Origin: Geobacter sp.
Lineage (GTDB): Bacteria; Desulfobacterota; Desulfuromonadia; Geobacterales; Geobacteraceae
Reading direction: 5' to 3'
DNA length: 12,430 nucleotides
Assembly (NCBI GenBank): GCA_003490025.1
Contig: DNJC01000080.1
Coordinates: forward strand, 1-12,430
Part shown: positions 1 to 5,429 of the stretch, in pieces
How the letters are laid out: each line of letters begins with the position of its first letter
How positions within the stretch are numbered: the stretch's first letter is position 1
Notes under the pieces: generated by a model
Seen by the model: the letters and a program-made list of their open reading frames with translations, nothing else
Databases searched by the model: none
What the model was told of the DNA's origin: nothing
Program-made: the position numbers and the translations under genes

Positions 1-26
1 TCTACGTTCTAAGTTCTACGTTCTAC
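1..26. repeat. Short tandem repeat of a 7-base GTTCTAC unit
   Basis: The window opens in the middle of a run of about 3.7 copies of GTTCTAC: a partial copy at 1-5, GTTCTAA at 6-12, then GTTCTAC at 13-19 and 20-26, followed by a run of A. It lies outside any gene and may continue left of the window. Such short intergenic repeats are common in large bacterial genomes. No function is visible. Confidence 0.75.
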
Positions 27-67
27 AAAAAAGGACTCTCCTGAAAGGGGTGCCGGGTCGCACAGCA

Positions 68-85
68 TTATTCACATCTGAATAA
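68..85. promoter_or_regulatory. AT-rich perfect dyad, possible operator
   Basis: TTATTCA (68-74) and TGAATAA (79-85) form a perfect 7-bp inverted repeat around the 4-base centre CATC. It lies about 150 bp upstream of the sigma-54-like promoter at 215-231, a distance at which enhancer-binding regulators can act. The half-site order is opposite to that of a classical ARG box (TGAAT first), so no regulator is assigned. It could also be a simple hairpin. Confidence 0.35.
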
Positions 86-111
86 AAAGGGAGGGCCCCC
101 CGCCGGCCTCC
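84..111 (-). terminator. GC-rich hairpin with a T run on the minus strand
   Basis: GGAGGGCC (90-97) pairs with GGCCTCC (105-111) apart from one bulged base. The A run at 84-88 reads as a T run on the minus strand directly after the hairpin, which is the layout of a rho-independent terminator for leftward transcription. No convincing leftward gene is visible to its right, so it may be a relic, an antisense stop, or just a hairpin in the leader. Confidence 0.3.
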
Positions 112-140
112 TGGCGCACGACGGCTGTGGCTGCAAACTC

Positions 141-166
141 CTCAATCCGTGTAATTCCGGTTTGAG
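141..166. promoter_or_regulatory. Imperfect dyad, candidate upstream activator site
   Basis: CTCAATCCG (141-149) and CGGTTTGAG (158-166) are inverted repeats with 8 of 9 pairs matching around an 8-base spacer. The centre is about 88 bp upstream of the start site predicted from the sigma-54-like promoter at 215-231. That is a typical position for binding of a sigma-54 activator. The regulator cannot be named from the sequence. Confidence 0.35.
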
Positions 167-214
167 ACAGAGTTTTATTCCTGTGGATGATCGTAAAACC
201 GAGATTGGCAGGCC

Positions 215-231
215 TTGGCATGCTTTCTGCT
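215..231 (+). promoter_or_regulatory. Sigma-54-type -24/-12 promoter for the liv operon
   Basis: TTGGCATGCTTTCTGCT fits the RpoN consensus yTGGcacGnnnnTTGCw: GG at 217-218 and GC at 229-230 have the required 12-base register, and only two less critical positions differ (T221 and C227). Transcription would begin near 242, giving a leader of about 120 nt before livK. The liv genes are the only genes downstream. Two dyads lie upstream. This is a motif match by eye; a different promoter could also act. Confidence 0.55.
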
Positions 232-347
232 GTATACAGGTAACCCTTGCCGCTGTTGCCTTCAGGACTTTCAAGCAGTGTCTCAAGGCGGGAGGGAATT
301 CGACAAGCTTCTGCGACCGAATACTTCTGTATCAGCTGCATAACATC

Positions 348-356
348 AAAGGAGGT
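348..356 (+). promoter_or_regulatory. Strong ribosome binding site of livK
   Basis: AAAGGAGGT lies 6 nt upstream of the ATG at 363. It decides the livK start: the reading frame is open back to 162, but only the 363 start has this site and begins directly with a signal peptide. Confidence 0.85.
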
Positions 357-362
357 TACAAA

Positions 363-1604
363 ATGAAATTAGGATTTGTCAGGACCCTGCTGCTCATCGC
401 CGCTCTCCTCGTGGCCTGCCCGCTTTTCGCGGCGGAACAGAAGTCTTTCAAGATCGGTGTCATCACCGAACTCTCGGGTGACCTGGTCACCGGCGGCAAC
501 ATCACCAAGCGCGGCTACGACCTCTGGGCCCAGGAAGTGAACGCCAAGGGGGGCATCGACATCAAGGGGACCAAGTACCCGGTGAAGCTCGTCTATGCCG
601 ATGCCCAGTCCAACCCGGCGGCGGGAGCCGCGGCGGCCGAGAGGCTCATCACCCAGGAGAAGGTCGACTTCATCCTCGGCCCCTACTCCTCGGGCGTCAC
701 CCTGGCGGTCGCACCGGTCGTGGACAAGTACAAGATCCCGATGATCACCGGCTCCGCAGAGTCCCCGCTCATCTGGAGGAACAAGTTCAAGTACACCTTC
801 GGGACCATCCCCCCCATCAACTTCACCGGCGCCACCTCCATCAAGACGCTGCTGGAGATGAAGCCGACGCCTAAGTCCATCGCCATCATCGGCTCCAACG
901 ACGCCTTCTCCAAGGCGACCGCCGAAGCGTACAAGGGTGCCGCCGAGGCGGCGAAACTGAAGATCGTCAAGTTCAGCATCGTACCCTCCGGCCAGGACAT
1001 GACCCCGCTCCTCTCCGCGGTCAGGAGCATGAAACCTGACATCATCGCCTTCGGCGGCCACGACGAGGAGCACGTGAAGTTCGTCAAGGCGCTGCGCCAG
1101 ATCGGCTACACCCCCAAAGCCCTCCTCATGCATTGCGGCATCACCGACAAGGCCTTCACCGACGCGGTAGGCAAGGACGGCGACCAGATCTTCGGCACCA
1201 CCTGCTGGACCGGCACCGCCAAGACCAAGAGCAAGATCCTCTGGCCCAACGCCGCAGCATACGCGGCCGCTTCCCAGAAGGCCTTCGGCAACCCCGGCGA
1301 CTACACCCAGGGCGGCTGCTCCGCGGCAGGGATCGCCTTCCAGGTCGCCCTGCAGAAGATCGGCGCCAAGCCGGGGATGGACGAGGCGATGCGCGCCAAG
1401 CTGGTCAAGGCACTTGAGGAGGTCGATGTCCAGACCTTCTACGGCCGGGTCAAGTTCGCCACCGCCGGCGAGTACTACCATGCCAACGTCGGCCTCGATC
1501 CGCTCACCGTGCAGATCCAGAAAGGGAAGATCATGACCGTCGGGCCGAAGGCCTCCGTCGAGGCAGCCGCCCAGTACCCGATGAAAGAATGGAAGAGCCG
1601 CTAG
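363..1604 (+). CDS. livK: Branched-chain amino acid ABC transporter, substrate-binding protein
   Basis: A 413-aa periplasmic binding protein that captures the amino acid and delivers it to the LivHM channel. The N terminus is a secretion signal: positively charged residues at 2 and 7, a hydrophobic stretch at 9-18, and a likely signal peptidase I site after LFA (21-23). An alternative lipobox, L16-V17-A18-C19, is also present. The mature part is a type I periplasmic binding fold of the Leu/Ile/Val-receptor type, starting with FKIGVITELSGD and then GYDLWAQEVNAKGG, the usual opening of this family. At 413 aa it is somewhat longer than the roughly 370 aa of E. coli LivK. ATG 363 is chosen over the longer frame from 162. 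It is first in a five-gene importer operon. The substrate is inferred; other amino acids, amides or aromatic acids are handled by relatives. Confidence 0.9.
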   Translation: MKLGFVRTLLLIAALLVACPLFAAEQKSFKIGVITELSGDLVTGGNITKRGYDLWAQEVNAKGGIDIKGTKYPVKLVYADAQSNPAAGAAAAERLITQEKVDFILGPYSSGVTLAVAPVVDKYKIPMITGSAESPLIWRNKFKYTFGTIPPINFTGATSIKTLLEMKPTPKSIAIIGSNDAFSKATAEAYKGAAEAAKLKIVKFSIVPSGQDMTPLLSAVRSMKPDIIAFGGHDEEHVKFVKALRQIGYTPKALLMHCGITDKAFTDAVGKDGDQIFGTTCWTGTAKTKSKILWPNAAAYAAASQKAFGNPGDYTQGGCSAAGIAFQVALQKIGAKPGMDEAMRAKLVKALEEVDVQTFYGRVKFATAGEYYHANVGLDPLTVQIQKGKIMTVGPKASVEAAAQYPMKEWKSR

Positions 1605-1616
1605 ATCAACGGAACA

Positions 1617-1648
1617 GGCAGGGGCGGATGAAGTCGCCCGCCCCTGCC
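1617..1648 (+). promoter_or_regulatory. Stem-loop between livK and livH
   Basis: GGCAGGGGCGG (1617-1627) and CCGCCCCTGCC (1638-1648) form a perfect 11-bp stem with a 10-nt loop, 12 nt after the livK stop. No T run follows, so it is not a standard terminator. In binding-protein operons such hairpins often protect the upstream message or reduce readthrough, giving more binding protein than membrane subunits. That role is inferred. Confidence 0.7.
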
Positions 1649-1683
1649 GAAGCACCGGATACGCAAAGCTGGAGGAAAGCCTT

Positions 1684-2568
1684 ATGGAACTGCTGCCACA
1701 AGCCCTCGCCGACGGAGTAATGCTGGGCGGGATCTACATCACCATCGCCATCGCATTTTCACTCACCTACGGGGTCATGCACGTCATCGACTTCGCGGTG
1801 GGGGAATGGATCATGTTCGGCGCCTTCACCGGGTACTACCTGAACAAGTGGACCGGTCTCGACCCCTTCCTGTTCCTCCCGGTCATCTTCGTCGCCTACT
1901 TCGGCGTGGGGTACCTGATCCAGCCGGTGATACACCGCGTGCTGAGCGGCACCAAGGGCAACCCGTTCCTCATGGGTCTGGTCTTCACCTTCGGCCTCGC
2001 CATCATGTTCAAGGGGCTCGCGCTGACCGTGTTCGGCTACTATTCGAACTCGATCCCCTCCATGTTCTCCGAGGGGGCCTTCAACTTCGACGTCTTCGGC
2101 GCCGCCGTGACCATCCCGACGGTCAGGCTGGTCGGACTCGCCTACGCGCTCGCCATAACGGCGGTGCTGCACTACATGCTGAAAAAGACCAATTTCGGCC
2201 TCGGCGTGCGCGCCCTGGCCCAGCACAAGGACGCCGCGGGGCTCATGGGCGTCAACAGCAGGCGGACCGGCTCCTACGTGTACGGCATCTACGTCGGCAT
2301 CTCGGCCATGACCGGGGTCCTCCTCGGATGCATCCTCTCCATCGGCGCCCAGATGGGGAACGAGTACACCATCTTCGCCTTCTTCGTGGTGGTGCTGGCC
2401 GGGATGGGGTACCTGGCGGGGGTTCCCTGGGCGGCGCTGCTCCTCGGCCTGGTCCAGTCCATCTTCATGATCTACTTCAACCCCAGCCACACGCTTTTGG
2501 CCGTCTTCGTAATCCTTTACCTGATCCTGCTGATCTCGCCGCGCGGTCTCTTCGGCAAGGGGGTTTGA
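1684..2568 (+). CDS. livH: Branched-chain amino acid ABC transporter, permease LivH
   Basis: A 294-aa inner-membrane permease forming one half of the amino acid channel with LivM. It is hydrophobic almost throughout, with about eight predicted membrane segments by eye. The cytoplasmic coupling loop expected in this family begins near residue 172 (GLGVRALAQHKDAAGLMG) and is the part that contacts the ATPase subunits. The length matches the family (about 290-310 aa). The start is fixed by the ribosome binding site GGAGGAAAG at 1671-1679. It follows livK after 79 nt that contain a strong stem-loop, and the next gene begins 1 nt after its stop. Nothing is truncated. Confidence 0.93.
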   Translation: MELLPQALADGVMLGGIYITIAIAFSLTYGVMHVIDFAVGEWIMFGAFTGYYLNKWTGLDPFLFLPVIFVAYFGVGYLIQPVIHRVLSGTKGNPFLMGLVFTFGLAIMFKGLALTVFGYYSNSIPSMFSEGAFNFDVFGAAVTIPTVRLVGLAYALAITAVLHYMLKKTNFGLGVRALAQHKDAAGLMGVNSRRTGSYVYGIYVGISAMTGVLLGCILSIGAQMGNEYTIFAFFVVVLAGMGYLAGVPWAALLLGLVQSIFMIYFNPSHTLLAVFVILYLILLISPRGLFGKGV

Positions 2569-2569
2569 C

Positions 2570-3553
2570 ATGAATGCCTTGAACAGCCGTACCGGCCTTC
2601 TCGCCCTTCTCGCCGTAGCACTCCTGGTGGTCCCCGCAGTGGTCAGCGACACCTTCGTCCTGCGCGTCATGACCGAGGCGATCATGTGGGTCGGCCTTGC
2701 CATCGCCTTCGACGTCATCGCCGGCTACACCGGCTACCTGAACTTCGGCCACGGCGCCTTCTTCGGCATCGGCGCCTACACCATCGGCATCCTGATGATG
2801 CGGGCCGAACTCCCCTTCTGGGTGGCGCTGCCGGCCGGCGGCCTCGCCGCCGGGATCACGGCGCTCATCGCCGGGATCCCGACCCTGCGCTTGAAGGGGG
2901 CCTACTTCGCCATCGCGACCTGGGCGCTCTCCCGGGCCATCCAGCAGCTCGCGCTCAACATGGAGATGACCGGCGGGCCGGACGGCATGAGGCTCACCGC
3001 CTTTCTCAACCCGCAGTTCTTTTACTACCTGATGCTGATCACCGTCGGCGGCACCTTCGTCATCCTCTGGTACCTCCTGGAGCGGGCGCCGTTCGGGTTG
3101 AAGCTGAAGGCGATCCGCGAGGACGAGGAGGGGGCCAAGGCGCTGGGGCTGAACCCGACCAAGCTGAAGATGCAGGCCTTCATCCTCTCCGCGCTCCCTA
3201 CCGGCATCCTGGGCGGCATCTACGCCTACTGGATCACCTTCATCGACCCCTCCTCGACGCTCGGGGACATGGTGAGCGACCAGGCCGTGGTCATGGTGGT
3301 CTTCGGCGGCATGGGGACCCTGTTCGGGCCGGCCATAGGCGCGCTGCTGATCTTCGCCTTCAAGACGCTCTTCTGGGCGTACCTCTCGGATTTCCAGCTC
3401 CTTTACCTCATCATCCTCGGCGCGCTGATCGCGATAAGCGTCATCTTCATTCCCAACGGTCTCTGGGGCACCATCATGAGACGCAAGAAGGCCGACAAGA
3501 TCCGGCCGGAACGGGTGATCGAAGCCGGCGTGCCACAAGAAGAAGGGAATTAA
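2570..3553 (+). CDS. livM: Branched-chain amino acid ABC transporter, permease LivM
   Basis: A 327-aa inner-membrane permease, partner of LivH. The sequence has the LivM hallmark near residues 50-70, with GYTGYLNFGHGAFFGIGAYT. The coupling loop begins around residue 174 (PFGLKLKAIREDEEGAKALG). Several hydrophobic segments cover the rest, and a polar, charged tail of about 25 residues ends the protein on the cytoplasmic side. Its ATG begins one base after the livH stop, so translation is probably coupled; the Shine-Dalgarno signal is weak (a G run in the end of livH). Family assignment is secure, while the transported compound is inferred from the set of five genes. Confidence 0.93.
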   Translation: MNALNSRTGLLALLAVALLVVPAVVSDTFVLRVMTEAIMWVGLAIAFDVIAGYTGYLNFGHGAFFGIGAYTIGILMMRAELPFWVALPAGGLAAGITALIAGIPTLRLKGAYFAIATWALSRAIQQLALNMEMTGGPDGMRLTAFLNPQFFYYLMLITVGGTFVILWYLLERAPFGLKLKAIREDEEGAKALGLNPTKLKMQAFILSALPTGILGGIYAYWITFIDPSSTLGDMVSDQAVVMVVFGGMGTLFGPAIGALLIFAFKTLFWAYLSDFQLLYLIILGALIAISVIFIPNGLWGTIMRRKKADKIRPERVIEAGVPQEEGN

Positions 3554-3555
3554 TC

Positions 3556-4281
3556 ATGGTTCAGCCAATTTTAAAGGTAGAGGGTGTCACCAAGTGCTTC
3601 GGCGGGCTTACCGCCGTCGACGACGTGAGCTTCGAGGTGAAGCACGGAGAGATCGTCGGGCTTATCGGCCCCAACGGCGCGGGGAAGACCACGCTCTTCA
3701 ACGTGATCAGCGGCTACTACGCCCCCACCAAGGGGAGCGTCATCTTCAACGGGCAGAGCATCGGCGGCAAGCCCCCCTACGACCTCGCGGGGGTCGGCAT
3801 CGGGCGGACCTTCCAGGTGGTGAAGCCGTTCGCGGGACTCACCGTGCTCGAGAACGTGGTGATCGCCTCGTTCCTGCGCCACCCCAAGCGCGCCGACGCC
3901 GAGCGCGCCGCCTGGCAGGTGCTGGAGACGACGGGACTTGCCGACCGCGCCAACGTATCTGCGGCGGGGCTCACGCTCGCCGGCCGCAAAAGGCTGGAGA
4001 TCAGCAAGGCGCTCGCCCTGGAGCCCTCCTTTCTCCTTTTGGACGAGGTGGTGGCCGGTCTCAACCCGACCGAGGCGGACCGGACCGTGGAGCTGATCAT
4101 GAAGCTGAAGAGCGAGGGTCTCACCATCCTCATCGTCGAGCACATCATGCGGGTCATCATGAACATCAGCGACCGGCTGGTGGTGCTCAACTTCGGCTCC
4201 AAGATAGCCGAAGGAGCCCCGGCCGAGGTGTCGCAGGACCCGCAGGTCATTCAAGCATATCTGGGAGAGGCAGCGGCATGA
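3556..4281 (+). CDS. livG: Branched-chain amino acid ABC transporter, ATP-binding protein LivG
   Basis: A 241-aa cytoplasmic ATPase subunit that powers the importer with LivF. Walker A is GPNGAGKTT at 38-46, Walker B ends LLLDE with D163 and E164, and the switch histidine is H196 (IVEH). The ABC signature is unusual: where LivG proteins such as that of E. coli have a sequence like LAYGQQRRLE, this one reads LTLAGRKRLE (139-148), so the usual glycine at the fourth position is alanine. The length is slightly below the usual 255 aa. ATG 3556 lies 2 nt after the livM stop, with AGAAGGGAA just upstream as ribosome binding site. It overlaps livF by ATGA, implying coupled translation. Confidence 0.93.
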   Translation: MVQPILKVEGVTKCFGGLTAVDDVSFEVKHGEIVGLIGPNGAGKTTLFNVISGYYAPTKGSVIFNGQSIGGKPPYDLAGVGIGRTFQVVKPFAGLTVLENVVIASFLRHPKRADAERAAWQVLETTGLADRANVSAAGLTLAGRKRLEISKALALEPSFLLLDEVVAGLNPTEADRTVELIMKLKSEGLTILIVEHIMRVIMNISDRLVVLNFGSKIAEGAPAEVSQDPQVIQAYLGEAAA

Positions 4282-4988
4282 AAGTACTCGACGTCCAATC
4301 CATATCGGTCAAATACGGCGACATCCAGGCGCTTTGGGACATCTCCTTCTCGGTCGCCAAGGGGCAGCTGGTGGCGCTCATCGGCGCGAACGGCGCGGGG
4401 AAGACCACGACGCTCAAGGCGCTCTGCGGGCTGATCCCCGTCGCCGGCGGCGAGATCGGCTACAACGGCACGGTGACGAGCGGTCTGCCGGTGCACAAGG
4501 TGGTCGACCTCGGCATCACGCTGGTCCCGGAGGGGCGCCAGCTTTTCCCCAAGATGAGCGTGGAGGACAACCTCCTGGTCGGGGCGTACCTGAAGCGGAC
4601 CCACAGCAAGAGAAGCCAGACGCTGAAGAAGATCTACTCCATATTCCCGCGGCTGGAGGAGCGGCGCACGCAGAGCGCCGAGACCCTCTCCGGCGGCGAG
4701 CAGCAGATGGTCGCCATCGGGCGCGCCCTGATGCAGGACCCGCAGGTGATCATGTTCGACGAGCCGAGCCTGGGGCTCTCTCCGATCATGGTCCAGGAGG
4801 TGTTCAAGGTGATCCAGGACCTGCACCGCGAGGGGCTGACCATCTTCCTCGTGGAGCAGAACGTGCACCAGACCCTGAAAGTGGCCGACTACTGCTACGT
4901 CATGGAGAACGGCCGCATCGTGGGGCAGGGGACCGGCAAGGAGCTCGAAGCGGACCAGTCGATCCGCGAGGCGTACCTCGGTTTCTAG
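4278..4988 (+). CDS. livF: Branched-chain amino acid ABC transporter, ATP-binding protein LivF
   Basis: A 236-aa cytoplasmic ATPase subunit, partner of LivG. Walker A is GANGAGKTT at 36-44, the ABC signature is a canonical LSGGEQQ starting at 137, and Walker B has D161 and E162 (MFDEPSLGLSP). The switch position carries glutamine (Q194 in LVEQN) instead of histidine, as is usual for LivF. The length is normal for the family (about 235 aa). Its ATG overlaps the livG stop in ATGA. It is the last importer gene; the next ORF begins 167 nt later, beyond a weak terminator candidate and two palindromes. Confidence 0.94.
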   Translation: MKVLDVQSISVKYGDIQALWDISFSVAKGQLVALIGANGAGKTTTLKALCGLIPVAGGEIGYNGTVTSGLPVHKVVDLGITLVPEGRQLFPKMSVEDNLLVGAYLKRTHSKRSQTLKKIYSIFPRLEERRTQSAETLSGGEQQMVAIGRALMQDPQVIMFDEPSLGLSPIMVQEVFKVIQDLHREGLTIFLVEQNVHQTLKVADYCYVMENGRIVGQGTGKELEADQSIREAYLGF

Positions 4989-5022
4989 TTGCGCGGCGGG
5001 GCGCAGTGCCGTTAAACTGCCG

Positions 5023-5057
5023 CGATCAGCGGTGATGATCGGAAAGTCCCCTTTTTT
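5023..5057 (+). terminator. Weak terminator candidate after livF
   Basis: CGATCA (5023-5028) and TGATCG (5036-5041) make a 6-bp stem with a 7-nt loop, and a run of six T lies at 5052-5057. The gap of about 10 nt between stem and T run is larger than in a standard rho-independent terminator, so termination may be partial or absent. If it works, livKHMGF and the following MoaD-AOR-GDH genes are separate transcripts. Confidence 0.3.
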
Positions 5058-5060
5058 CAT

Positions 5061-5112
5061 CGTTCCCACGCTCCAGCGTGGAAACGCAAAGGCCCTGACG
5101 CTCCAGCGCCAG
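5061..5112. repeat. Pair of imperfect palindromes sharing the core ACGCTCCAGCG
   Basis: Hairpin 1 pairs 5061-5072 with 5075-5086 (11 of 12 pairs). Hairpin 2 pairs 5095-5102 with 5105-5112 (7 of 8 pairs). Both share the exact 11-mer ACGCTCCAGCG at 5068-5078 and 5098-5108, 30 bp apart. A smaller hairpin follows (CTGCT 5118-5122 with AGCAG 5129-5133). The layout resembles dispersed intergenic palindromes that contain GTTCCCACGCTCCAGCGTGG, a type I recall from several bacterial genomes. It lies in the gap between livF and the moaD-like gene. Confidence 0.65.
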
Positions 5113-5155
5113 CTAGGCTGCTATCCGAAGCAGGGCGCTCCGAAAAGGTGACAAG

Positions 5156-5380
5156 ATGCAGGTAACCGTAAAGCTGTACGCCCTGTTTCGCTGGAGGCTC
5201 TTCCGCGAGGCGGTCCGGGAATACCCCCCGGGCGCCGCGGTGTCCGACGTCGCCCGGGATCTCGAGATTACCGAAACGGAGATCGGGATCGTCCTGGTCA
5301 ACGGGCTCCACGCCGACCTGGGCCATATCCTGCAAGAGGGGGACCTCGTCTCGCTCATGCCCCGCATCGGGGGAGGGTGA
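5156..5380 (+). CDS. MoaD/ThiS-family sulfur carrier protein
   Basis: A 74-aa ubiquitin-like protein. The opening MQVTVKLYALFRW, the middle VLVNG near residues 46-50, the stretch LQEGDLVSLMP (59-69) and above all the glycine-rich C terminus (G72-G73-G74) are those of MoaD/ThiS sulfur carriers. In these proteins the final glycine is adenylated and thiocarboxylated to donate sulfur, here most likely for making the dithiolene of a pterin cofactor. It sits 49 nt upstream of an AOR-family gene, whose enzymes need a tungsten bis-pterin cofactor, so a role in that cofactor's synthesis is a natural inference. No activating enzyme (MoeB-like) or MoaE is in the window. The ribosome binding site AAGGTG lies just upstream of ATG 5156. 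Confidence 0.85.
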   Translation: MQVTVKLYALFRWRLFREAVREYPPGAAVSDVARDLEITETEIGIVLVNGLHADLGHILQEGDLVSLMPRIGGG

Positions 5381-5429
5381 GGATCTGAACTGCTGCAGCC
5401 AAAGACAATCCACTCGTTGCGGAGGCAAA

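Noticed and set aside
68..85. ARG box in the livK upstream region
   Set aside because: The half-sites are in the opposite order (ATTCA then TGAAT) and the spacing does not match the ArgR consensus.
72..341. Minus-strand ORF of 89 codons in the livK leader
   Set aside because: There is no ribosome binding site before its ATG, no recognisable domain, it would overlap the livK control region and run through the hairpin at 84-111.
162..362. Open frame upstream of and continuous with livK
   Set aside because: The extension has no signal peptide at its start, no ribosome binding site, and contains the sigma-54-like promoter. The start at 363 has a strong Shine-Dalgarno site and begins with a signal peptide.
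5079..5094. Sigma-54-like spacing (GG then GC at 12 bases) in the livF-moaD gap
   Set aside because: The TT before GC and the C after GG are missing, and the site lies inside the palindromic repeat.
4989..5155. A molybdenum or tungsten cofactor riboswitch in front of the MoaD-AOR genes
   Set aside because: The context invites it, but I see only repeat-type hairpins and cannot match the known conserved core by eye. A covariance-model search would decide.
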